Of a stretch of DNA of 16,661 nt, positions 7,482 to 14,767 are shown piece by piece; within the stretch, counting starts at the first letter, position 1, and each line of letters opens with the position of its first letter. The position numbers were made by a program, and so were the translations under genes. This stretch comes from Piscirickettsiaceae bacterium. GTDB lineage: Bacteria; Pseudomonadota; Gammaproteobacteria; Nitrosococcales; Methylophagaceae. The stretch lies in assembly GCA_030620285.1 (NCBI GenBank), contig JAUXFA010000002.1:1-16661 (forward strand), written 5' to 3'. The notes beneath the pieces were generated by a model. The model was given only the letters and a program-made list of their open reading frames with translations. It was not told the origin of the DNA and did no database searches.

Positions 7482-8060
7482 TTATTGCTCATCAAAATAA
7501 CGATATGTTTTTGCTTGAATCTGCATTGTCATATTACCAGCACCTATCGGTGTCAAAGTAAGATTATGTAACGTCACAATGCGGGGCAATGCAGCTATCG
7601 CACTAACAAACTCACCAAACTGATGGTATTCACCTGTTACTGTCATAGAAATGGGCAGTTCTGCATAAAAATCGACCGGCCGTTCACCTTCTGGTTTAAA
7701 TAACTGAAATTGCAGCCCATTTATCAAACCTGTTCGAGATATATCAATTAACAAATCTGCCACTTCACTTTTTCTTGGTAATTGCTTCAACATTGAAGAA
7801 AATGTCACTCTCATTTCTTTCATCTGTTCTTTATAAGCTTCTAAATTAACAGCTTTCGCTTGCTTGGATTCAAACTCTGTTTTTAACTGAACTTCCTTTT
7901 GTTCAAGTGCTGCCAACTCTATTTTTTTATCCTTGATGATAAAATAATAGCCAGCGGCCCATATCAAAGCACACAGTAACAAAATTGCAGAAAATTTAAT
8001 AATCGCAGGCCATTCACCACTTTCATTAAAGTCCAAATCGCTAAGAGAAAACTCTGCCAT
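7482..8060 (-). CDS. pilO: Type IV pilus assembly protein PilO
   Basis: 192 residues, bitopic inner-membrane protein that dimerises with PilN. A short cytoplasmic N-terminus (1-19) is followed by a membrane segment at about 20-42, a charged coiled coil about 43-85 (Lys/Glu-rich heptads), and a ferredoxin-like periplasmic domain about 90-190 with the family pattern EVADLLIDISRTGLINGLQFQLF and YHQFGEFVSAIAALPRIVTL. The ATG overlaps the pilN stop by one base (TAATG), and GAGGGAG (8068-8074) lies 7 bases upstream, inside the end of pilN. Translation is therefore coupled. Confidence 0.94.
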   Translation of the reverse strand: MAEFSLSDLDFNESGEWPAIIKFSAILLLCALIWAAGYYFIIKDKKIELAALEQKEVQLKTEFESKQAKAVNLEAYKEQMKEMRVTFSSMLKQLPRKSEVADLLIDISRTGLINGLQFQLFKPEGERPVDFYAELPISMTVTGEYHQFGEFVSAIAALPRIVTLHNLTLTPIGAGNMTMQIQAKTYRYFDEQ

Positions 8061-8623
8061 TAGATTTCTCCCTCTTCAACTTTCGGTTTTGATTCCGAAA
8101 TACCTAAGGTGAATTTACGGATAGCATCGCCCCTTGTTGATGTTCGTTGAATCACTTGCAAGTCCGATTCATTAAACTCAGCATCTTTATCTAACTGCCT
8201 CATAAAGACAGACACACGAGCATTAGATTGAGCAACCCCATTTAAGATTAGAGAATTACCCTGCCTCGTTACCTTGTCTAAATGAATACCTTCAGGCACT
8301 GTTCGCACTAAAGAATCGAATACTTTAACCACTTTAGGGCGGCTAGCCTGCAACTCTTGAATAACCTGCATTCTGGCTAATAACCGTTCTCGTTCTCGCT
8401 CCAAAGCACTAATTTCTTTTATTTTCTTGTCTAATATAACAATCTCACTTTGCAAAAAACTGTTTCGATTATTCTGCTCATCCATCAATCCATTTACAAA
8501 CAAAACGGCACCATACAAAGCCAGTCCAGCAAAGATCAAACCTGCGATAACGACCGTAATAAATTGTTGCTGACGTTGCTGACGCGCTTCTTCTCTCCAA
8601 GGAAGTAAATTAATATGTGCCAT
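8060..8623 (-). CDS. pilN: Type IV pilus assembly protein PilN
   Basis: 187 residues with the start chosen here. The N-terminus MAHINLLPWREE carries the conserved INLLPWR motif (4-10) that inserts into the PilM groove. A membrane segment follows at about 21-43, a coiled coil at about 45-85, and a periplasmic ferredoxin-like domain with VPEGIHLDKVTRQGNSLILNG. A longer frame opens at 8653, but the ATG at 8623 is preferred. It gives the canonical N-terminus, has a strong GAGGAG site (8633-8638) 9 bases upstream, and overlaps the pilM stop as TAATG. The extra ten residues would lie wholly within pilM. Confidence 0.94.
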   Translation of the reverse strand: MAHINLLPWREEARQQRQQQFITVVIAGLIFAGLALYGAVLFVNGLMDEQNNRNSFLQSEIVILDKKIKEISALERERERLLARMQVIQELQASRPKVVKVFDSLVRTVPEGIHLDKVTRQGNSLILNGVAQSNARVSVFMRQLDKDAEFNESDLQVIQRTSTRGDAIRKFTLGISESKPKVEEGEI

Positions 8624-9681
8624 TAATCGAAGCTCCTCATTGCTAATCCGCACGCTATCATCATTGATGGTGCATCATTGCTCAGTGCTTGTATTTTAAT
8701 TCTTGATCCCAAAATCATATCAGAAAATGGATTTGCTATTGATGTCGAGGTGCCAGTCTCTTCTTCTATCATGGCATCAATCCCTTGAATGGAAGCACAG
8801 CCTCCAGCTAATATTATATGGTCAATTGATTGATATTGTGTTGATGCTGAAAAGAAAAACTGTAATGAGCGAGTCACCGTTGTCACCATTGACCGCTTGA
8901 AAGGGTCTAATACTTTTGGCGCATAATCATCAGGTAAATTATTTTCTTTTTTTGCTCGACCTGCTTCTTGATAAGACATACCGTAATGACGTTCAATATC
9001 CTCGGTCAACATCCGACCACCAAAAGTTTGTTCGCGAGTAAAGACTATTTTACTATCAACCAATACATGTAATGTGGTTACTGTTGCGCCTACATCAACA
9101 ACCGCAACAGTTAAACCTTGTCCATGATTAGGCATTTGCTCTGCAATTAAAGTAAATGAATTTTCGATTGTATAGGCCTCAACATCCACTAACTTGGGAA
9201 TGAGGCCTGCTTTTTCTAATACTTCCGTACGTGCATCGACATTTTCACTACGAGATGCCGCCAACAACACATCAACCGCGTCAACATCCGCTCCCGACTC
9301 TCCTATCACTTCAAAGTCCAATCGCACTTCTTCTATCGGATAGGGAATATAATTATCAGCCTCAAGCGCTATCTGCTCTTCCATTTCACGCTCTGTCAAT
9401 GCGGCTGGAAAAGAAATTACTTTTGTGATTGCCGCATTTGCTGAAACAGCAACAGCAGCTTCTTTTGCTTTAGTATTCGATCGTTTTACTGCACGTTTGA
9501 TTGCACCAGCAACTTCATCTGGATTTTCAATACGACCTTCCACTACTGAATTAAGTGGTAACGGTTCAACAGAGTATGACTCAACACTATATTTACCATT
9601 TTTCTGGTTAAGCTCAAGTACTTTCACCACCGATGAACTAATATCGATTCCGAGTAGGGCTGATTTTTTTCGTCCAAACAT
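8623..9681 (-). CDS. pilM: Type IV pilus assembly ATPase-fold protein PilM
   Basis: 352 residues from the ATG at 9681. This is an actin-like/FtsA-fold cytoplasmic protein that binds nucleotide and the PilN tail, anchoring the alignment complex. Actin-family motifs are visible: phosphate-1 LLGIDISSSVVKVLEL (about 9-24), phosphate-2 AVVDVGATVTTLHVL (about 194-208), and the adenosine motif HIILAGGCASIQGI (about 294-307). The middle has the PilM-typical EADNYIPYPIEEVRLDFEV. An upstream in-frame TTG at 9693 overlaps the ribosome-binding site GAGG (9688-9691), which stands 6 bases before the ATG, so the ATG is the likely start. First gene of the pilMNOPQ operon, divergent from mrcA. Confidence 0.96.
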   Translation of the reverse strand: MFGRKKSALLGIDISSSVVKVLELNQKNGKYSVESYSVEPLPLNSVVEGRIENPDEVAGAIKRAVKRSNTKAKEAAVAVSANAAITKVISFPAALTEREMEEQIALEADNYIPYPIEEVRLDFEVIGESGADVDAVDVLLAASRSENVDARTEVLEKAGLIPKLVDVEAYTIENSFTLIAEQMPNHGQGLTVAVVDVGATVTTLHVLVDSKIVFTREQTFGGRMLTEDIERHYGMSYQEAGRAKKENNLPDDYAPKVLDPFKRSMVTTVTRSLQFFFSASTQYQSIDHIILAGGCASIQGIDAMIEEETGTSTSIANPFSDMILGSRIKIQALSNDAPSMMIACGLAMRSFD

Positions 9682-9714
9682 GTATCGCCTCAATTCCTAT
9701 ATAAACGTAACAAT

Positions 9715-9750
9715 AAACTACAGCCTTAGCGCTCAAACTTAATGTAGTTT
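9715..9750 (-). repeat. 8-bp inverted repeat forming a hairpin in the pilM mRNA leader
   Basis: AAACTACA (9715-9722) and TGTAGTTT (9743-9750) are perfect inverted arms 20 bases apart, with an AGCGCT palindrome (9728-9733) between them. If transcription starts near 9750 from the promoter at 9757-9785, the hairpin would occupy the first bases of the pilM transcript. It could alternatively be a protein-binding operator. The repeat is seen directly; its function is inferred. Confidence 0.45.
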
Positions 9751-9756
9751 CTACGG

Positions 9757-9785
9757 ACTATAGTCCATGTTTACTAAAAATACAA
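9757..9785 (-). promoter_or_regulatory. Predicted sigma-70 promoter of pilMNOPQ
   Basis: On the minus strand: -35 TTGTAT (9785-9780, 3 of 6), a 17-base spacer, and -10 TATAGT (9762-9757, 5 of 6). The -10 lies inside a perfect 12-bp palindrome GGACTATAGTCC (9755-9766), which could be an operator. The predicted start near 9750 leaves a leader of about 70 bases before the pilM ATG. The surrounding control region (9682-9888) must also hold the mrcA promoter. There, -10-like CATAAT (9828-9833) and TATACT (9841-9846) occur on the plus strand, but neither has a convincing -35. Confidence 0.5.
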
Positions 9786-9888
9786 CACCGCTTGTATTTT
9801 TTTGCTTACTGTTTCACATTCTTGCTTCATAATGTGTTTATATACTCCCTTGTTTATTTTTTCAACCTAGTTATTCACAAAAACACTT

Positions 9889-12306
9889 ATGCTCCGCTTT
9901 TTTAAACATATATTCACTCTTTTTGTTGCTTCTTCTGTGTTAATCCTCGTTGTGGCCGTTAGTCTTTTTTATTTGCTAGCGCCACAATTACCACCAACAG
10001 ACGATCTAAAAGAAACCCAACTTCAGGTTCCTCTGCGTATTTTTAGCTCTGAAGGTTTACTAATTGCCGAGTTTGGAGAAAAACGACGTATTCCTATTGA
10101 ATATAGGGATGTGCCGAAACAATTGGTTCATGCTTTTCTTGCTTCAGAAGACGACCGTTTTTTTGAACATCCTGGCGTTGACTATCATGGTTTATTACGA
10201 GCGGCCTATTCACTCGCAACGACGGGACACAAAGCGCAAGGTGGTAGCACCATTACCATGCAAGTAGCTCGAAACTTTTTCTTGAGCTCAGAAAAAACGT
10301 ATCTACGAAAATTGAATGAGATCATTCTTGCTTTGCAAATTGAACAATCTCTCAGTAAAGAAGAGATCCTTACTCTATACCTAAACAAAATATATCTAGG
10401 AAAGCGAGCTTATGGGATTGCTGCTGCTGCCGTTGTCTATTATGGCCGCCCTTTAGAAGAGCTCACATTACCGGAATTTGCCATGCTCGCCGGCTTGCCC
10501 AAGGCACCTTCTAAATATAACCCTTTGGCCAATCCTGATCGTGCCTTAATAAGGCGTAACTATGTATTACGTCGAATGTGGGAAGTAGGTTATATTGATG
10601 AAGAAACCTCTCTAATCGCATCGCAAGCTCCTATTACTTCCTCATACCATAGCCGTAATGTTGAGGTCTATGCACCTTATATAGCAGAAATGGTTCGCAC
10701 CCAATTAATCGAACAATATGGTGAGCAAGCCTATAATTCTGGATTAAATGTGCACACTACTATACGGGCAACGCACCAATTAGCCGCTAACAAAGCTCTT
10801 CAATCTGCATTATTAGCCTATGATAAGCGTCATGGCTATCGCGGCGCTCAACACAATGCCGCGATCGAAGAAAGCATGATTTCTGAGGACTTTGAACAAA
10901 TATTATCGACCTTTGACAGTGTCGGTCCAATACATTCTGGTCTCGTCATTACCACCGAAACTGAAGATGCCAATATCTATATAAAAGATACTGGCTTTAT
11001 TGATATCAATATCGCAACATTGGATTGGGCGAGAAAACAAATCAGCACCAACCGTCGCGGTAAAGCCCCAAAACTTATCAGTGATGTCCTCAATATAGGC
11101 GACATTATTCAATTACATCAAGATGACGAAGGACAATGGCAATTAGCTCAGATCCCGGAAGTTGAAGGAGCCCTTATAGCCGTTTCACCTTTTGATGGTA
11201 GCGTCACTGCCCTCAATGGTGGTTTTGAATATTTCCAGAACAAATTTAACCGCGTAACCCAATCTCGCCGTCAACCAGGCTCTGGGTTTAAACCCTTTAT
11301 TTATTCTGCAGCCTTGGAAAAAGGCTACACCGCAGCAAGCATTATTAATGACGCACCGGTTGTATTTGATGATCCCGGATTAGAAAACGTCTGGCGGCCT
11401 GAAAATTACAGTGGTAAATTTTTTGGCCCAACACGACTTCGGGTGGCCCTTACTAATTCACGCAACTTAGTCTCAATTCGGTTACTCCGAGATATTAGTG
11501 CGGCTTATACCATCGATTATGCTGCTCGCTTTGGTTTTGATACCAGCCAGATGCCGAAAAATTTATCCTTAGCCTTAGGCAGTGGCAGCGCTGCACCATG
11601 GGATATGGCTCGCGCATATTCAACACTTGCTAACGGTGGTTACCGTATTGAACCTTATATAATTCAGCGCATTGAAGATGCTAATGGCACTATTGTTTTT
11701 CAAGCTCAACCTGATACAGTTTGTGAAACATGTCTTGTCACTGAAGCTGAGCTAGAGCTGGAACCAGAACTCGATGAACAAGGCAATATAATCAACTCAT
11801 ACGGTTTCTCACCTGCCAAGCGCATTATGACACCACAAAATGCCTATATTATGAACAGTTTGCTTCGAGATGTAGTCCGCTATGGGACTGGCCGTAAAGC
11901 AATGGGCCTTGGCCGTAATGATCTTGCTGGCAAGACTGGTACGACCAACGATCAGGTTGATGCTTGGTTCAATGGCTTCCATCCTGAACTGGTGGCAACC
12001 GCTTGGGTCGGTTTTGATACACCTCGCACCCTCGGCCGTTATGAAACGGGGGGCCGCGCCGCGCTACCTATGTGGATCGAATTTATGAAATCGGCACTGA
12101 AAGATGCGCCTGATGAAGCCCTTAAACAACCCGTTGATATGGTAACGGTTCGAATTGATCCTGTAACGGGCCTACTCGCTAGACCAAATACCCAAAAAGC
12201 AATATACGAGAGTTTTCGTAAACAATATGTTCCAACAGAACTCAGCCCTGAGACGGATTTTAGTAGTGGTGACAATGGTGCGCCAAGTCCCATTGATCTC
12301 TTCTAG
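9889..12306 (+). CDS. mrcA: Penicillin-binding protein 1A, bifunctional glycosyltransferase/transpeptidase
   Basis: 805 residues; class A PBP that polymerises and cross-links peptidoglycan at the inner membrane. Cytoplasmic residues 1-8 precede a membrane anchor at about 9-30. The GT51 glycosyltransferase domain, about 50-225, has catalytic Glu87 in ASEDDRFFEHPGVD, GGSTITMQVARN (118-129) and KEEILTLYLNKIYLG. An OB-like inserted domain (about 315-425) is typical of PBP1A. The transpeptidase domain carries SxxK with Ser465 (PGSGFKPF), SxN at 524-526 (NSRN) and KTG at 682-684. A CxxC pair (Cys612, Cys615) and a Glu-rich patch lie between SxN and KTG. The ATG at 9889 lacks a clear Shine-Dalgarno sequence, but the short basic N-terminus before the membrane anchor is right for the family. 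Divergence from pilM is the usual gammaproteobacterial arrangement. The 3' end is only 10 bases from the convergent M48 gene with no terminator visible. Also called ponA. Confidence 0.97.
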   Translation: MLRFFKHIFTLFVASSVLILVVAVSLFYLLAPQLPPTDDLKETQLQVPLRIFSSEGLLIAEFGEKRRIPIEYRDVPKQLVHAFLASEDDRFFEHPGVDYHGLLRAAYSLATTGHKAQGGSTITMQVARNFFLSSEKTYLRKLNEIILALQIEQSLSKEEILTLYLNKIYLGKRAYGIAAAAVVYYGRPLEELTLPEFAMLAGLPKAPSKYNPLANPDRALIRRNYVLRRMWEVGYIDEETSLIASQAPITSSYHSRNVEVYAPYIAEMVRTQLIEQYGEQAYNSGLNVHTTIRATHQLAANKALQSALLAYDKRHGYRGAQHNAAIEESMISEDFEQILSTFDSVGPIHSGLVITTETEDANIYIKDTGFIDINIATLDWARKQISTNRRGKAPKLISDVLNIGDIIQLHQDDEGQWQLAQIPEVEGALIAVSPFDGSVTALNGGFEYFQNKFNRVTQSRRQPGSGFKPFIYSAALEKGYTAASIINDAPVVFDDPGLENVWRPENYSGKFFGPTRLRVALTNSRNLVSIRLLRDISAAYTIDYAARFGFDTSQMPKNLSLALGSGSAAPWDMARAYSTLANGGYRIEPYIIQRIEDANGTIVFQAQPDTVCETCLVTEAELELEPELDEQGNIINSYGFSPAKRIMTPQNAYIMNSLLRDVVRYGTGRKAMGLGRNDLAGKTGTTNDQVDAWFNGFHPELVATAWVGFDTPRTLGRYETGGRAALPMWIEFMKSALKDAPDEALKQPVDMVTVRIDPVTGLLARPNTQKAIYESFRKQYVPTELSPETDFSSGDNGAPSPIDLF

Positions 12307-12316
12307 AAGAGAACAA

Positions 12317-13789
12317 CTAGTGAATACGTTTGGCTTTTTGGCCTCGCATTAATTCACCATTAGGATAATGACCATTTAATAAGCGTAATTGCAGTGAAGG
12401 ACTATTGGTAATACGTGAGTTTGATGCCCAAAGTGTGTAGTTATCAGACTTGCCTACTGAAACAACTTCAATCTGTTTTGCTTTGGCTAAACTCAACTCA
12501 TCATCTTGTAATTTGTGAAGGCTGATAGCGGTATCTAAAAAGTCTTTATCAAACTGTTTAAATAATGCTTTCTCTTTAACGCTTCCGAAAAAGATAAAGG
12601 CCTGATCTTTTAAATAAATAACACTGATTCTAGCAGGCCTATCTTGCACCTCAAATATTCCAGTATAACCTTTCAAACCATTACTTTTTAACGACCGACC
12701 TTGTTTTAAATTACTCACTTTTAAACGCTGCTGTATAAATTCTTTTGGTGATAATTTACGGTTTAAATCTGCAACACCCATCTCAATAATCGCTTCACCT
12801 CCAGCCGCTATTGCTTTCAAACTACCTGGATTATTTTGAACCTGCCAGTTTTTAGGAAACGTCAATGCAAACCGCAAGTCTAAATGATAAAAATGTCGTC
12901 CCGAACGAATACCTTGTTTCTCACTATCGCCAAAGGTCATGCCATTAATATTTGTTAAATATTCAGCGCGTTTTATAACAGCCTTTTGACCACTGATATA
13001 TTTATCTGCCGATGAAATTACTTCATGTAAACGGGTATCATTATCCGGATGGCTTGCAAATAAACCATGGTAGCCTTTGGTTTCGCGGCCCTGTTTTTTC
13101 GCTTCTGCAGCAGCGAATGTTTCTTGATCCTTCAGTACGCGAATAACATCAATCATCGCCTTAGGATCATAACCTGCACGCGCCAGATACTCTGCACCAA
13201 GACCATCTGATTCCAACTCATGCTCGCGACCATACCCACTGAGCAATGCGCCACCCAAAATATTAAAAGCATTTTGAGCGCCCGCAGCACGAAGTTCAGG
13301 AAACAATATCGCACCAACGGTATAACCAATATTAGCCGCTTGGGCAGCGCTTTGTTGGCGCACACCATGACGAGCAGTAACGTGACCAATTTCATGGCCC
13401 AACACCGCGGCCAGTTCAGCCTCTGAATTCAAGTAAGCCATTAAACCACGAGTGATATAAATATAACCGCCAGGCAATGCAAAAGCGTTAATCACCGGTG
13501 AATCTAATACCGTAAAGCGGTAAATCAGATTTTCTCTATGGCTAACAATGGCCAAACGTTCGCCCACAGTCTGGACATAGGTCTGCAACGCTTCATCTTC
13601 ATAGCGTCCAAATTGTTTGATAATTTTGGGATGATTGGTACGGCCAACCTTAAGCTCACTATCTTCGCTCATCATCACAAAATCGTGGCTGCCACTCACT
13701 GGGTTTTGAGCACAACCCACTAAGTTTAAAAACAACAAAGCCCCTGCTAACAAGCAGAGGCTCTGAAATTTATTGCGAGATGTACTCAT
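12317..13789 (-). CDS. M48-family zinc metalloprotease, lipoprotein
   Basis: 490 residues from the ATG at 13789 (a GTG at 13801 would add four residues; neither has a clear ribosome-binding site). A signal peptide ends in lipobox LVGC with Cys26 as lipid attachment. The M48 domain spans about 30-260: GGYIYITRGLMAYL, zinc motif HEIGH at 132-136 with catalytic Glu133, third ligand Glu191 in HELESD, and SHPDNDTR near 246-253. This resembles the N-terminal half of BepA/YfgC and LoiP/YggG, periplasmic proteases tied to outer-membrane quality control. The C-terminal part does not show BepA's TPR repeats. It is a ~195-residue region of unknown function with an FPKNWQVQ segment and an ending, RLLNGHYPNGELMRGQ, like that of other M48 lipoproteins. 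It lies 54 bases after rpmE, and a terminator-like hairpin sits in its signal-peptide codons. Confidence 0.9.
   Translation of the reverse strand: MSTSRNKFQSLCLLAGALLFLNLVGCAQNPVSGSHDFVMMSEDSELKVGRTNHPKIIKQFGRYEDEALQTYVQTVGERLAIVSHRENLIYRFTVLDSPVINAFALPGGYIYITRGLMAYLNSEAELAAVLGHEIGHVTARHGVRQQSAAQAANIGYTVGAILFPELRAAGAQNAFNILGGALLSGYGREHELESDGLGAEYLARAGYDPKAMIDVIRVLKDQETFAAAEAKKQGRETKGYHGLFASHPDNDTRLHEVISSADKYISGQKAVIKRAEYLTNINGMTFGDSEKQGIRSGRHFYHLDLRFALTFPKNWQVQNNPGSLKAIAAGGEAIIEMGVADLNRKLSPKEFIQQRLKVSNLKQGRSLKSNGLKGYTGIFEVQDRPARISVIYLKDQAFIFFGSVKEKALFKQFDKDFLDTAISLHKLQDDELSLAKAKQIEVVSVGKSDNYTLWASNSRITNSPSLQLRLLNGHYPNGELMRGQKAKRIH
13726..13762 (-). terminator. Terminator-like hairpin inside the M48 signal-peptide coding region
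   Basis: On the minus strand, AGCCTCTGC (13762-13754), loop TTGTTA, then GCAGGGGCT (13747-13739) form a 9-bp GC-rich stem with one G-U pair. TTTGTTGTTTTT follows directly. On the plus strand the wobble becomes a C-A mismatch and there is no T-tract, so the signal is specific to the minus strand. It begins 27 bases downstream of the M48 start codon and could end most rpmE transcripts or attenuate M48 expression. Leu/Ala-rich signal codons could also produce it by chance. Confidence 0.4.
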
Positions 13790-13843
13790 TCGCACAACCA
13801 CTATGATTTTAATCTTTACCAGACATCAATCGTCTGATGCTGA

Positions 13844-14044
13844 TTATTTCCCGTATTTCTGACGGAATTTATCAACACGACCCGCAGTATCTAACATTTT
13901 TTGTTTGCCGGTATAAAACGGATGACATTCTGAGCAAACATCTAAAGTGAGGGCATTACTACGTGTTGAACGAGTTTTAAAACTATTACCGCAGCTGCAA
14001 GTAACATCAATCTCGTTATATTCTGGATGGATATCCGCTTTCAT
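13844..14044 (-). CDS. rpmE: 50S ribosomal protein L31 (zinc-binding form)
   Basis: 66 residues from the ATG at 14044. It begins MKADIHPEY as in the family; the frame extends upstream to TTG and ATG codons at 14059 and 14056 that would add an unlikely MMRID prefix. Four zinc-ligand cysteines are present (Cys16, Cys18, Cys37, Cys40), so this is the zinc-containing C+ paralogue rather than the YkgM-type C- form used in zinc starvation. [14 protein letters not shown] and [11 protein letters not shown] match bacterial L31, which bridges the ribosomal subunits. It has its own predicted promoter upstream. Confidence 0.97.
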   Translation of the reverse strand: MKADIHPEYNEIDVTCSCGNSFKTRSTRSNALTLDVCSECHPFYTGKQKMLDTAGRVDKFRQKYGK

Positions 14045-14114
14045 ATCTATTCTCATCAATTATTTGGCTAAATTCATCACCCCAAACTTAAATCAGGGCA
14101 CTTAGAGCCGGACA

Positions 14115-14143
14115 ATTCTACTGATCAAAGCTTATGACAGCAA
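14115..14143 (-). promoter_or_regulatory. Predicted sigma-70 promoter of rpmE
   Basis: On the minus strand: -35 TTGCTG (14143-14138, 3 of 6), a 17-base spacer, and -10 TAGAAT (14120-14115, 5 of 6). A start near 14108 gives a leader of about 64 bases. In E. coli the rpmE leader is a target of autogenous control by L31; whether this leader works the same way cannot be judged here. Confidence 0.45.
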
Positions 14144-14182
14144 GTTTTTTATTTGGTTTCCTTACTATCAACAATGAGTATA

Positions 14183-14755
14183 CTATTTCTCGGCAACCAA
14201 TATGGCTTGATTGCGTAATCCTTCAGTACAATTGCCCGCTAACGCTTCTTCACGGTAAACACGTACCTTCATTGATGAAAATAGCTGCAATAACTCATTC
14301 TCTTTCAATAAATAATCTGGATTACTGGGTCCACGCTGATCTACTTTTTGCTGACAATAGGTCTGATAAAACAATAATCCACCCGGCTTTATCGCCGCCA
14401 ATAACGCAGAACATAAAGGTCGATCTAGGAAGAAACTGACCACCAAAATATCAATACTATTTGCTGGCGGTGGCCGGCTGGCCACATCTCGGACCTCTGT
14501 CTTTACCGCCAAATTATTGATATCAGCATTATGCTGTAACTGAGCAATGGCAATAGCAGAAATATCCCATGCTTGAACATTCAGCCCAGCTTTAGCCAAA
14601 AATAAGGCATTGCCCCCTCGTCCGCAGGCTAAATCTAATGCTGTGCCACGTTCGGGTAGTAAATGACTATTTTGCTGCAAGACTAATGATGGTGTCGGAA
14701 TACTACTTCCTGCTTGCCGATATATTTCATCCCATTTTTTTTGGATTGATTGCAT
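14183..14755 (-). CDS. Small class I SAM-dependent methyltransferase (TehB-like)
   Basis: 190 residues, a single Rossmann-like methyltransferase domain. Motif I is ALDLACGRGGNALFLA (39-54). An acidic residue that binds the SAM ribose is Asp64 in AWDIS, and RDVA at 89-92 lies near the adenine. Motif IV region IDILVVSFFLDRPL covers 101-114, and KPGGLLFYQTY (123-133) is the post-motif strand. The YQTY plus GPSNPDYLLKENELL pattern is typical of small TehB/tellurite-resistance-type methyltransferases whose natural substrates are mostly unknown. It starts 12 bases after the trkH stop with no strong ribosome-binding site, so it is likely in one operon with lnt and trkH. The substrate is not predicted. 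Confidence 0.82.
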   Translation of the reverse strand: MQSIQKKWDEIYRQAGSSIPTPSLVLQQNSHLLPERGTALDLACGRGGNALFLAKAGLNVQAWDISAIAIAQLQHNADINNLAVKTEVRDVASRPPPANSIDILVVSFFLDRPLCSALLAAIKPGGLLFYQTYCQQKVDQRGPSNPDYLLKENELLQLFSSMKVRVYREEALAGNCTEGLRNQAILVAEK

Positions 14756-14767
14756 GCGAAGCTATTA

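Noticed and set aside
8624..8653. Longer PilN with ten extra N-terminal residues
   Set aside because: The extension is inside pilM; the ATG at 8623 has a strong GAGGAG site and gives the canonical MAHINLLPWR start.
9682..9693. TTG start for PilM at 9693
   Set aside because: The TTG overlaps the GAGG ribosome-binding site that serves the ATG at 9681.
9425..9742. Plus-strand open frame of 105 codons across the pilM 5' end
   Set aside because: Mostly antisense to pilM, with low-complexity Ala/Ser/Thr composition expected from a shadow frame; no ribosome-binding site or family motif.
12301..12325. CTAG repeats between mrcA and the M48 gene as a terminator
   Set aside because: Arms are 4 bp with no T-tract; nothing convincing in the 10-base gap.
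13824..13843. Small hairpin (CAGAC/GTCTG) after rpmE as a terminator
   Set aside because: Only a 5-bp stem, with no T-tract on either strand.
14134..14439. Plus-strand open frame of 101 codons partly in the rpmE upstream region
   Set aside because: It runs antisense through the methyltransferase gene, has no recognisable domain, and starts within the predicted rpmE promoter.
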